NCBI GenBank assembly: GCA_046269235.1
Contig: JBJZOS010000002.1
Location: 62,001 to 126,000 of the forward strand
From: Soonwooa sp032078105
Lineage (GTDB): Bacteria; Bacteroidota; Bacteroidia; Flavobacteriales; Weeksellaceae
Direction of reading: 5' to 3'
DNA: 64,000 nucleotides
Shown here piece after piece: positions 8,439 through 17,440 of this stretch (its first letter is position 1; every line of letters begins with the position of its first letter). The notes under the pieces were generated by a model. It saw only the letters and a program-made list of their open reading frames with translations. It was not told the DNA's origin and did no database searches. A program made the position numbers and the translations under genes.

Positions 8439-9460
8439 TCACAATTATCGTAAAATCTTTCAATCGTCCTTATTATTTGGATCGCTGTTTAAAATCAATT
8501 TATCAAAATCTAAAAGGCGAATTTGAAATTAAAGTTTTGGACGACGGAACTCCAAAACAATATTTAGAAGTTATACAATCTAAATATCCCAATGTAAATA
8601 TTTTTATTTCTAATCAATATTTGGAAAAAATACAAGCAATTGAGGATAATATTTTGACTGGTAAAAAAATTGATGGCTTTACAATACCAACAGATTTGTG
8701 GTATAAGGAAGTTAAATCGTCGTCTGATTATGTTTTGGTGACAGAAGACGATGTTTGGTTTACTAAATTTATCAATATTGATGAGGTTGTAAGAGAAATG
8801 AAATCTTTTTCAATTCCGTTATTAAAGTTGGGGTGGTTAGGAAATTATTCAGATGATAAAAATTTGATAATAGATAAATTATCTGATCATCTAAATAAAA
8901 CACAACCTGAAAAATTATTCACCTCAAATAAATTTGTAATGGATATGTTTATGTACAACAAATACAAATTCTTTACAGTTTTATATAAATTAGGATTGGT
9001 TGATAATAAAACTAAACGTAAGTATTGGTCTCTAAACTCAATTTTAATGGGCGTGTACCAGAAGGAGTATTGGCTTTCGATTTGGGAAGATGCGAAGGGT
9101 AAAGTGGATGAAAAGCAACAATTGAGAAATGCTGCAGCTTGGTACAATGATAACAAAAACGCTGTTTTTGCACGCACAAATCAAGAAGTTTTAAAAACAA
9201 CTTTCAAATCGTCAGCCACAGGATCTTATCATAAATACGCAGATCAATTTGATGTTAACCGAATGAATTTTATACTTAATGAAGCTTGGTTAAATAATGA
9301 TTTTGATGCCATGGAGAACTATCCGAGAGATTTTTCTGATGATTATATAATGTATTTTTTAGATAAAGCCAATCATCCTGCCGCACAGTCTACAGAGTGG
9401 AAAAAATGGGCAAATCAATTTAAACAACAATATCGAGATATCGGTGCGGAAGTAGATTAA
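8435..9460 (+). CDS. GT2-like glycosyltransferase (GT-A fold)
   Basis: The 341-residue protein starts ITIIVKSFNRPYYLDRCL, a GT2-like opening strand. It carries LDDGT (residues 35-39) and VTEDDVWF (102-109), where EDD takes the place of the usual DxD. The C-terminal 200 residues do not resemble the standard GT2 tail and contain a long Trp- and Asn-rich region. It overlaps the preceding GT2 by 4 bases (ATGA) and is the last gene of this plus-strand run. The next two genes are on the opposite strand. It is an assured GT-A type protein but of uncertain subfamily. Confidence 0.7.
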   Translation: MITIIVKSFNRPYYLDRCLKSIYQNLKGEFEIKVLDDGTPKQYLEVIQSKYPNVNIFISNQYLEKIQAIEDNILTGKKIDGFTIPTDLWYKEVKSSSDYVLVTEDDVWFTKFINIDEVVREMKSFSIPLLKLGWLGNYSDDKNLIIDKLSDHLNKTQPEKLFTSNKFVMDMFMYNKYKFFTVLYKLGLVDNKTKRKYWSLNSILMGVYQKEYWLSIWEDAKGKVDEKQQLRNAAAWYNDNKNAVFARTNQEVLKTTFKSSATGSYHKYADQFDVNRMNFILNEAWLNNDFDAMENYPRDFSDDYIMYFLDKANHPAAQSTEWKKWANQFKQQYRDIGAEVD

Positions 9461-9463
9461 TTT

Positions 9464-10490
9464 TTATATTTTCAGTTGCTTTTGTAGAGCATTATATAGT
9501 AAGAAAAGAATATAGCTTAGTCCAAATAATAGCGGAATATAATACATAAACTGAGACATCGAAAAGTCTGAGAAAATTGGCAAAAATCTAAAACGGCCGT
9601 TCACCACAAATAAAATCATCGAAATTTCTCCAGTAAAAATTATAATCTTTTTTAATAGTGTTGGACTTGCTTTTTCCAACCAATTAAAAGCTTGGATTAA
9701 CAATATGCTGATTGCTAAAAAGCTTAACGGAAAGATGATTTCAAAAAACTGAGACAATACAAAAACAATTCCTGCGGCAAAAACGATCCATTTATCAAAT
9801 GTTTTAATTTTAAAATGTGCCATAGCAATGCCCAAAAACACTTCCCAATATAGTAAAATGTGTTCCTAAAGTAAAATAATAAATGGGGTAGATAATGACA
9901 TAAGATCCTAGAAAAACCAGCCAAATTTTTTCTTTTTGGAAACGAGTTATGATTTTATAACATACCGGAAATATAGTATAAAGTTGTATAACTAAAGCAA
10001 AAAACCAAAACGGACCCGTAAACATTCCATACAAATACCAATCTGAAAAACTACTAATCGTAGAGCCTAGTAGAAAGCTTTTCTTAGCGATATCATAAAG
10101 CGACATTGGATTGCCTACAAGCCACGAAAGAACAATGCAAAAAGCGATACCAAAAAACATTAAAAAGTAAATCTTCTTTAGCCTGCGCAAAACAAATTGT
10201 GTAACACTTTGACTATTCTTACTAAACTGAATACTTAATCCATAAGCGCTAAAGAGAATGAAAATCTGCACGCCATAATGCCCAAGGAATCCGAATACTG
10301 AACCTATCCAATTATTAAAATCAAAACTCACCAAATGTTTAATAAACAATTTAACATTAACAGCAGAAAAACCAGCTTCATTTTCCAAAGCAAATTCTGG
10401 TAATGAATGAAAATAATTGTGAAAAACAATCATTAAAATCCCAATACCTTTAAAGAAGTTGGTTTCAATTTTACTAAATAAACCTTGCAT
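9464..10490 (-). pseudogene. AT3-family (OafA/nodulation-type) membrane acyltransferase, frameshifted
   Basis: Two minus-strand frames together make one acyltransferase-3 protein. The first (10490 to 9810) has the N-terminal NFFKGIGILMIVFHNYFH helix and the conserved GVQIFILFSAYGLS segment. The second (ending at 9464) continues with YWEVFLGIAMAHFKIK and several further membrane helices. The join lies at about 9846-9855, where reading one frame into the other restores continuous protein of about 340 residues. Such proteins move acetyl or other acyl groups across the inner membrane onto surface glycans. The gene starts one base after the stop of the sulfatase-like pseudogene, so both were in one operon. 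Its deleted relative lies at 18627-19059. A sequencing error cannot be ruled out. Confidence 0.8.
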
Positions 10491-10491
10491 A

Positions 10492-11708
10492 TTATTTTTT
10501 GAGTTCGTTAAAAGGAATTACTTTCCCGTTTTTAAGAAATTTTGCTTGATCATTTTTATCCGATTTGCTATTCTGCAATCCCATAAGTTCCAATACCAAA
10601 TCATAGACAATCGTTGATGATGTCTGTCTAGTCTCAACCCCTGGTTTTCGCAATGCTTCTGGAACCTTACTGCCATACCAAACAAAAAGAGGAATCATGT
10701 TCGCTTCTTGCGATGGTGCGTGGAAAAACTTTTCGTTCGTATAGGCTTGTCCATGGTCCGAATAATAAAGTACTGCACTGTTAGTATCTCTAAGATCTTC
10801 AAAAACTTGTCCAAGCAAATAGTCGGTATAAGCAATGGAATTATCATATTCGTCCAAGCTATTTTGATTTTTAAAAATAGTATGTGTTTTTGGATAATTA
10901 TTTTTTGCATCGAAGTGCGATCCTAACAAATGTAGAACAATAAGCTGTTTTTCTTTATTTTTTATTAATTTTTTAAATTCAGGAAGCAGGTAGCCATCAT
11001 GGCTATCTTCGGTCTTTATTAGCTGATGGGCATTGTAGGCTAATATGTGCTCGGGCTCGGACTTGGATCCAGTTATCCAATAAGTTTTTCGATTAAAATG
11101 TCTTCCTACATTAATGATATTATCTGCTATATCCCCAAAATTGTTTTGTGCATAAGTATCCATACTAATACTGCTTAAGCTGAGAGGTACAGCTTGGAAT
11201 GTGACAAAAGCAGGCGAAACCGCATCCGTATAAAGAAACATATTTGATTTTTCTTTATCTTCAAATGGCGTTGTTTTTCTCCCATAGCCATAGAGCGACA
11301 TATTTTGCTTTCGAGCAGATTCTCCAACGACAACAACAACTTTATCAATTGCATCATAATTTATCGTTTTAGATATTAAGGAAAAATCAGGCTTATATTT
11401 TTTAACAGCCTGTATCTCATTCAAATAGTTAATCCCTTGATAAAATGAAGGAAATGTTTGAAAAACAAATTTTGGCTCTACATAATGAACGCCATAACCA
11501 GGATGGGTAATTCTATACGCCTCTATATCCCTCTTTTCTTTAAAAGCCCAAAATATTGGAATTACAATCCAAAGTATCGAAACAACATAAGCTAAAGTAT
11601 TGATTTTAATAACTTGACTTACAAAGAGAGTTCTTCTTTTTCAAAATCTTTTAGCTTCTTCTTAGCTTTTTTTATCTTATTTGAAGTAAGCCAACCGTAC
11701 TTCAACAC
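10492..11708 (-). pseudogene. Phosphoethanolamine-transferase-like sulfatase, 5' truncated and frameshifted
   Basis: The long frame (open from about 11650 down to the stop at 10492) encodes a sulfatase-fold domain. It has VVGESARKQNMSLYGYGR with KTTP, a presumed nucleophile region (FVTFQAVPLSLS) and the metal site YYSDHGQAY, as in EptA/LptA-type enzymes that put phosphoethanolamine on lipid A or glycans. Upstream of this domain only one membrane helix remains (IKINTLAYVVSILWIVIPIF); the usual four or five are missing. There is no ATG, GTG or TTG in frame between the stop near 11643 and the TTG at 11422-11424. A second frame encodes a basic segment (KKAKKKLKDFEKEE) from about 11708, consistent with one more frameshift. 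I read it as a decayed gene, though a 310-residue soluble product from the TTG is possible. Confidence 0.65.
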
Positions 11709-11734
11709 AAATTTTTAAAACAAAATAGCCTAAC

Positions 11735-11761
11735 TTGAAAACATTGATTTTTTTATCTTTG
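11735..11761 (+). promoter_or_regulatory. Bacteroidota-type promoter for the GT4 gene
   Basis: TTG at 11735-11737 and TATCTTTG at 11754-11761 (16-base spacer) resemble the -33/-7 pair of the Bacteroidota housekeeping sigma factor. The -7 box ends 17 bases before the ATG at 11779. It lies between divergent genes, so it would drive the plus-strand run that starts there. Confidence 0.6.
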
Positions 11762-11778
11762 TATTTGTAAAACACAAC

Positions 11779-12972
11779 ATGCAAAAAATAAAAATACTAT
11801 TTCGGTTACGATCACTAGAGATGGGCGGTGTCCCACGCGTAATCTTAGATATTTTAGACAACCTCCCAAAAGATAGATTCGATTTAACCTTAATGCTCAA
11901 TCTCTATCAAGGAGAATTGGTGAAAGAAATCCCCAAGAACATCAAACTTATCGTTGTGGAAAAGGGTAAAGAGCAAATGAGCTCTAATAGATTTCTCCAA
12001 AATTTCCAAATGCTTTTTCGCCGCTTAAAGCTGGAGGTCTACACTAGATTTCCATCAATATTATATCATCTTAAAGTTCGTGAAAAATACGATATAGAAA
12101 TCGCCTCAAGTTACGCAGAATTTGATATGGTGCTAAACTCACCTGATAAAAAATCGCGGAAAATTGCCTGGTTTCATACTGACATTTCTTATGATGTACA
12201 TCAAAAAAATGAACGCAATCAAAAGACCGCCTCAGAAAGAGTCGAGAAATTAAGGAAATTTGATCATGTAATATTTTGTGCAGCAAATATTAGAAATGCA
12301 ATTGAAAAATATTATCATATAACATATCCTAGCAGTTCGGTTATCTACAATGCGATTCGAACCGATGAGGTTAAAGAAAGATCTTTAGCCACAAATGTCG
12401 ATCTTCACAACCTCAAAAAGCCCATTTTTTGTTCTGTTGGTAGACTCAATAAAAGAAAAGCTTATCATACCTTAATCAATGTTCATCAAAAATTGATTAA
12501 TGAAGGCTTTGAGCACAGCATCATAATTTTAGGAGATGGAGAAGAAAAAAACAATTTGACCCAACAAATAAAGGCGTGTGATGTACAGGAAACTTTTAAA
12601 TTATTGGGAACAAAAACTAATCCTTTTCCTTACATGAAAAATTCTGATTATTTTGTTTTCCCTTCAAAAACTGAAGCATATCCACTGGTTATTAACGAGG
12701 CTCTAGCATTGGAAATACCTATAATTAGCACCAATGTTGGAGGCATCCCAGAGATGATAGATAATGGTATCGATGGTATGTTGGTTAATGATAACGAATC
12801 GGAAATCTACGAAGCCATGAAAAAAGTATTTACGCAACCAGAATTATTTGAAAAAATAAGAAAAAACACTGCGGAATCCTATAAAAAGTTTGATTCTCAA
12901 AAGATTTACAAACAGATCAGTGATGTTTTTGAACAACAATACCAATTAAAACTACAGAATGAGGAGTCCTAA
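11779..12972 (+). CDS. Glycosyltransferase family 4
   Basis: The 397-residue GT-B protein begins KILFRLRSLEMGGVPRV, with the glycine-rich acceptor loop. The C-terminal domain has SVGRLNKRKAYHTLI near residue 215 and the nucleotide-sugar signature TEAYPLVINEAL near residue 300. Over its whole length it resembles the GT4 at 17441-18586 (LNLY.G, EVP/EIP, YDIE.A, VLNSP at matching positions), so the two are paralogues. It follows a recognisable promoter and overlaps the next gene by 14 bases. It probably adds a hexose within the repeat unit; the specificity is unknown. Confidence 0.85.
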   Translation: MQKIKILFRLRSLEMGGVPRVILDILDNLPKDRFDLTLMLNLYQGELVKEIPKNIKLIVVEKGKEQMSSNRFLQNFQMLFRRLKLEVYTRFPSILYHLKVREKYDIEIASSYAEFDMVLNSPDKKSRKIAWFHTDISYDVHQKNERNQKTASERVEKLRKFDHVIFCAANIRNAIEKYYHITYPSSSVIYNAIRTDEVKERSLATNVDLHNLKKPIFCSVGRLNKRKAYHTLINVHQKLINEGFEHSIIILGDGEEKNNLTQQIKACDVQETFKLLGTKTNPFPYMKNSDYFVFPSKTEAYPLVINEALALEIPIISTNVGGIPEMIDNGIDGMLVNDNESEIYEAMKKVFTQPELFEKIRKNTAESYKKFDSQKIYKQISDVFEQQYQLKLQNEES

Positions 12973-13870
12973 AATTACCATTGTTACACCGACCTACAAT
13001 CGTGCGCATACCATAACAAGATCCTATGAGTCTTTGAAAAAGCAAAGCTTTAAAGACTTCAAATGGATTATTATGGACGATGGGTCAACCGATGGGACAA
13101 AAGAATTGGTAGAACAGTTTAAAAACGAGAACATCATCGACATAGACTATTTTTGGAACGAAAACCAACACAAATTTATCACTGTTTTTGAAGGTATAAA
13201 AAAAATAGAGACGCCATATTTCATGATTTTGGATTCGGATGATACCTATCCAGAAGACGCTTTAGAAAATTTAATTTCAGAAGTTGAAAAAATAGAAAAT
13301 CAAGACGATTTTATTTCTGTGATGGGACTTTCGGCGGATGAAAACGGTAAAATTGTTGGCAATCAATATCCAAATAATGGTTTTGATGGAAGCATTTTCG
13401 AGATGCGCTACAAATACAAAGTTAGAGGAGACAAAAATGGCATATTTTTTACCAGTACTTATCATCGATATTTACAAAACTTTGACTACGAAAAATATAA
13501 AGGTAAGGGCTACATTCCGCAATCTGTGTTTTTCAACATTTACGATGCACAAGGCATCAAAACACGTTTTATCAATAAGATTGTACGCAATTACCACATG
13601 GACGAAAACGACCCACAATCGGTCTCTAACACAAGGTGGACTGGGAAAAATACGTATGGACTAATGGAAGGCTACCGCTCTTTCCTAAACTGTTATCACA
13701 AGGAATTGAAAACTTATCCTACAGTTTTAATAAGGAATCTGGTAGGCTATCAAATATACTCTTTAATAAATAACAAAAAACTTAGCGAGATTAACAAAGG
13801 AATCACTAATTTTAAAATTCTGTCAACATTAATCTTTCCATTAACGTTGATCTACAAAAAAACACAATAA
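12959..13870 (+). CDS. Glycosyltransferase family 2
   Basis: The 303-residue protein carries IVTPTYNRAHT, MDDGSTDGT (39-47) and LDSDDTY (91-97), all standard GT2 sites. The ATG lies inside the end of the preceding GT4 gene (14-base overlap), so its translation is probably coupled. It is the paralogue of the GT2 at 729-1601. A hydrophobic C-terminal tail (ILSTLIFPLTLIY) may sit on the membrane. It is followed after 3 bases by the MBOAT gene, which suggests a single transcript from 11735 to about 18590. Confidence 0.87.
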   Translation: MRSPKITIVTPTYNRAHTITRSYESLKKQSFKDFKWIIMDDGSTDGTKELVEQFKNENIIDIDYFWNENQHKFITVFEGIKKIETPYFMILDSDDTYPEDALENLISEVEKIENQDDFISVMGLSADENGKIVGNQYPNNGFDGSIFEMRYKYKVRGDKNGIFFTSTYHRYLQNFDYEKYKGKGYIPQSVFFNIYDAQGIKTRFINKIVRNYHMDENDPQSVSNTRWTGKNTYGLMEGYRSFLNCYHKELKTYPTVLIRNLVGYQIYSLINNKKLSEINKGITNFKILSTLIFPLTLIYKKTQ

Positions 13871-13873
13871 TCA

Positions 13874-15316
13874 ATGTTATTTAACTCCATTTCCTTCGCC
13901 ATATTTTTGCCGATTGTATTTGCCTTGTATTGGGTGCTACGTAAAAATATGAAGTTTCAAAATTTGCTACTTCTGGTCGCAAGTTTTTATTTTTACAGCT
14001 GTTGGGATTGGCGTTTTGCATTTTTACTATCATTTTCAATATTTTTAGATTACTATTCGGGAATAAAAATCGAAGAGGCAAAACGAGCCTCCTCGAAAAA
14101 ATTTTGGCTAACTTTAAGTATAGGAATCAATCTAGGCTTTTTAGGTTTTTTTAAATATTATAACTTCTTTGCAGCGTCATTAACAGAATTCTTAAATGGT
14201 TTTGGATTAAGTATACATCCTTGGACACTTAACATTATCTTGCCAGTTGGGATTTCATTCTATACATTCCATGGACTTTCTTACATTATTGACATCTACA
14301 AAGACCGAATAAAAGCAGAGCGCAACCTTGTTGACTATTCTGTTTTTGTAAGTTTCTTCCCATTATTGGTTGCTGGTCCTATCGAAAGAGCAACACACCT
14401 ACTTCCACAAATTAAGAAGGCACGTGTTTTCAACTACCCAATGGCTGTTGATGGTATGCGACAAATACTTTGGGGGCTTTTTAAGAAAATGGTGATTGCT
14501 GATAACTGCGCCATTTATGCCAACGAAATATTTTCTAATCCAGAAGCGCATTCTGGTTCTAATCTAGTTTTAGGTGCAATATTTTTCACGTTCCAAATTT
14601 ATGGTGATTTTTCTGGCTACTCCGACATTGCTTTAGGTGTTGCGAAACTCTTCGGAATTAACCTCCTTAAAAACTTCAACTATCCTTACTTTTCTCGTGA
14701 CATCGCAGAGTTTTGGAGAAGATGGCACATATCATTATCTACATGGTTCCGCGACTACCTCTACATTCCATTAGGTGGTAGCAAAGGCGGCAACTGGATG
14801 AGAATTAGAAATACGTTCATCATATTTATTGTCAGCGGTTTTTGGCATGGAGCCAATTGGACTTTTATATTTTGGGGATTTCTAAATGCTCTATTTATCA
14901 TGCCATCTATTGTAATGAAAACCAATAGGAACAACCTAGAAATAGTTGCAGGAGACAGGATGTTTCCAACCTTCGGCGAGTTGGTCAAAATGATTGTAAC
15001 TTTTAGTTTAACGGTTTTTGCATGGATATTTTTCCGCGCCAACTCTGTTGCACATGCTTTCGAATACATTGGCGGAATTTTTAATAAAAGTTTATTTCAT
15101 TTTCCGGAGCTTAAAAAAAGCGCCTTAGCAACTTTGATATTAGTTGGACTTTTGCTAGTTGTCGAATGGCTTGGTCGTCGCAACGATTACGGCATAGAAA
15201 AACTTTTACTTAATCAAAAAACTTGGATTAGATGGAGTTTTTATGCCTTCATAATTATGTTGATCGCTTTGTTTTTACAAACTGAAGAGAGTCCATTTAT
15301 ATATTTTCAATTTTAA
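13874..15316 (+). CDS. MBOAT-family O-acyltransferase (AlgI/DltB-like)
   Basis: This 480-residue polytopic membrane protein has the family hallmarks. These are the early segment FYFYSCWDWRF, the RDIAEFWRRWHISLSTWFRDYLYIP stretch near residue 275 (contains the conserved RWHISLS core), and SGFWHGANWTF near residue 320, whose histidine is the presumed catalytic residue. AlgI, PatA and DltB homologues pass acyl groups, usually acetyl, across the membrane to a polymer. The next gene, 5 bases on, encodes an SGNH-like protein, the usual partner that completes transfer in the periplasm. The pair probably O-acetylates the polysaccharide built by this locus. Family assignment is firm; the polymer substrate is inferred from location. 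Confidence 0.9.
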   Translation: MLFNSISFAIFLPIVFALYWVLRKNMKFQNLLLLVASFYFYSCWDWRFAFLLSFSIFLDYYSGIKIEEAKRASSKKFWLTLSIGINLGFLGFFKYYNFFAASLTEFLNGFGLSIHPWTLNIILPVGISFYTFHGLSYIIDIYKDRIKAERNLVDYSVFVSFFPLLVAGPIERATHLLPQIKKARVFNYPMAVDGMRQILWGLFKKMVIADNCAIYANEIFSNPEAHSGSNLVLGAIFFTFQIYGDFSGYSDIALGVAKLFGINLLKNFNYPYFSRDIAEFWRRWHISLSTWFRDYLYIPLGGSKGGNWMRIRNTFIIFIVSGFWHGANWTFIFWGFLNALFIMPSIVMKTNRNNLEIVAGDRMFPTFGELVKMIVTFSLTVFAWIFFRANSVAHAFEYIGGIFNKSLFHFPELKKSALATLILVGLLLVVEWLGRRNDYGIEKLLLNQKTWIRWSFYAFIIMLIALFLQTEESPFIYFQF

Positions 15317-15321
15317 CACAG

Positions 15322-16257
15322 ATGACAAAATTTTTAATTAACATAGGACTATTCGCTGTTTTCACCATATTGTTTTACATTATTGTAATGCCACTTTGGA
15401 GTACTGTTATGCCTCCTTTTATGGCAAAAAATGTTAGGAGTTGCATGGGTTGCTATGGTCACACGTTTACCCGAATGAAAGATGCCGCAAAAACCAAAAA
15501 TGTCGATGTCCTAATTGTTGGCTCGTCCCATGCCTATCGAGGTATAGATCCGAGAATCTTTGAAAAGGAAGGTATTACAGCTTTTAATCTTGGATCAAGT
15601 TCTCAAACACCCATTAACACTAAAGTACTACTGTATCAATATTTGGACAAAATAAAGCCTAAAATGGTCCTTTATGAAGCTTATGCCGGCACATTAACAA
15701 TTGACGGTGTTGAGTCTTCTTTGGATTTATTAAGTAATAACAAAATTGATATCAATGCCATTAATATGGCCAGCGAAATCCATAATCTACTAGCGTACAA
15801 CACGTTGATATTTACTAGTTTTCGCCAAGTGTTTGGACTAAACAAAAACTTCAAAGAACCATCTAAGCAAGGTGGTGATCACTACATCTCTCCGACTGGT
15901 TTTGTAGAAACTGAATATCGTAAAAATATTTTCAACAAAGAAGATAAAACCCAGTGGGAACCTCGCGAAAGCCAAAAGCAGGAATTGACTAATAACATTA
16001 ACTATATAAAAAGTAAAGGTATTAAAGTCTACATAATCCAAACACCAATCACAAAAAAGCTATACAATGCAGTTAGTAATAATGCCGAAGTTGATCGTTT
16101 TTTAGCAAATCTAGGAACCTATAAAAATTACCAAAATGCACTTCCCCTACAGGATTCAACTGACTTCTATGATAGTAATCATCTCAATCAGATAGCTGTG
16201 GAAAGATTTAATCCCATATTGGTTAAAGATGTTAAAATACTACTTAACAAAAAGTAA
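15322..16257 (+). CDS. SGNH-hydrolase-like membrane-anchored protein, MBOAT partner
   Basis: The 311-residue protein begins with one membrane helix (LINIGLFAVFTILFYIIVMPL), followed by a periplasmic domain. LIVGSSHAYRG (64-74) fits block I of SGNH/GDSL enzymes, with Ser68 or Ser69 as nucleophile. NLGSSSQT resembles block II, and YDSNHLN provides the Asp284/His287 pair near the C-terminus. This layout matches the DltD/AlgJ/PatB type proteins that work with MBOAT acyltransferases. It lies 5 bases after the MBOAT gene and 5 bases before a GT4. The likely role is transfer of the acyl group onto the glycan in the periplasm. The fold is inferred from these short motifs only. Confidence 0.7.
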   Translation: MTKFLINIGLFAVFTILFYIIVMPLWSTVMPPFMAKNVRSCMGCYGHTFTRMKDAAKTKNVDVLIVGSSHAYRGIDPRIFEKEGITAFNLGSSSQTPINTKVLLYQYLDKIKPKMVLYEAYAGTLTIDGVESSLDLLSNNKIDINAINMASEIHNLLAYNTLIFTSFRQVFGLNKNFKEPSKQGGDHYISPTGFVETEYRKNIFNKEDKTQWEPRESQKQELTNNINYIKSKGIKVYIIQTPITKKLYNAVSNNAEVDRFLANLGTYKNYQNALPLQDSTDFYDSNHLNQIAVERFNPILVKDVKILLNKK

Positions 16258-16262
16258 AAAGT

Positions 16263-17417
16263 ATGATACAAAATTCTGGCTCAAAAAATATACTTTTGAT
16301 TTATTATAAACTATTCAAACCAGGTGGTGTCGCGAGAGTATTAGTATCTCTTGCCAACGAACTTATAGAGCAAGGTTATAATATTAGTATCATGATACTT
16401 ACATCCGATAGATCGAGTTTTTACCAACTTGACCCTCGTGTAACAGTCATCTATATAGATACATTTTCTCATTGGGGTTTCCGTAAAATAAATGTTGGCA
16501 TTGACAAATATTTTCGCAAACTTCCTGCTAGGCAAAATATCAAAAACTACATCTACGATTTTGGACAATGGGATATGCTATCAAAATGGTTAAAGCAAAA
16601 TCATCAAAATTATGATTCGATTATTTCTTGTTGGTACAAATTATCAGCACAATTGGCTCTCAACAAAAAAGTAAATTATAAAACAATTGCATGGGAGCAC
16701 ACAAGCTTTCACGTTGGGGGTTTATTATGGAATAAATTATTGAGAAAGTATTATAGAAATTTAAAAAATATCGTTTCTATAAATTCGCCAGGAGAAAAGT
16801 ATTACAAAAGCATAAGCCCCAATGTCTGTCATATACCAAATATGATGAGTGAGGATATAGAAAACATTACAGAAACAGATTATAATCAAAAAGAAAATGT
16901 TATCCTTATTCCGTCAAGGCTTGATTCTGACAAAAATCTAACAGAATTTTTGGATATAGTTAGCTTAATCGATTTTAAAGATGATTGGAAAGTCAAGATT
17001 TTTGGAAATGGCATGCAAGAAAAAATTTTGAAAGATAAAATTACTAAAGACGGTTTGAAGAATGTTTATCTAAATAATGCTTTGTCACCAACGGAAATTC
17101 TGGGAGAGCTTAGAAAAAGTAAAATCATTTGTATGACATCGCTTAAAGAAGGTCTACCAACTATTTTAATCGAAGGCTTATTCACGTCCAATGCTCTTAT
17201 TTCTTATAATTGCAATTATGGCCCATCTGATATTGTTAACAAGGAAAACGGCTACCTCATCCCAATGCATGACAAAAAAATGTTTGCCGAAAAACTTCAA
17301 TATCTAATCGATAACCCTCACGTGTTGGAAGAGCTTAATAAGTCAAGTTATAAAGAATCTGCAAAATGGCGAAAGGAAAAAATCATCCAACAATGGAAAA
17401 ATTTAATCGATAATTAA
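16263..17417 (+). CDS. Glycosyltransferase family 4
   Basis: The 384-residue GT-B protein has KPGGVARVLVSLANEL as acceptor-side loop. An IAWEHTSFH segment lies near residue 140. IPSRLDSDKNLTEFL is near 222 and the signature LKEGLPTILIEGL near 300. It sits 5 bases after the SGNH-like gene and 23 bases before another GT4, in the same presumed transcript. It is less similar to its two GT4 neighbours than they are to each other. Donor and linkage are not determinable. Confidence 0.86.
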   Translation: MIQNSGSKNILLIYYKLFKPGGVARVLVSLANELIEQGYNISIMILTSDRSSFYQLDPRVTVIYIDTFSHWGFRKINVGIDKYFRKLPARQNIKNYIYDFGQWDMLSKWLKQNHQNYDSIISCWYKLSAQLALNKKVNYKTIAWEHTSFHVGGLLWNKLLRKYYRNLKNIVSINSPGEKYYKSISPNVCHIPNMMSEDIENITETDYNQKENVILIPSRLDSDKNLTEFLDIVSLIDFKDDWKVKIFGNGMQEKILKDKITKDGLKNVYLNNALSPTEILGELRKSKIICMTSLKEGLPTILIEGLFTSNALISYNCNYGPSDIVNKENGYLIPMHDKKMFAEKLQYLIDNPHVLEELNKSSYKESAKWRKEKIIQQWKNLIDN

Positions 17418-17440
17418 TTTAACTTCGTAAAAAATACATT

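Noticed and set aside
16341..16568. Minus-strand open frame inside the GT4 gene
   Set aside because: It is a shadow of a clear GT4 coding frame and has no recognisable features.
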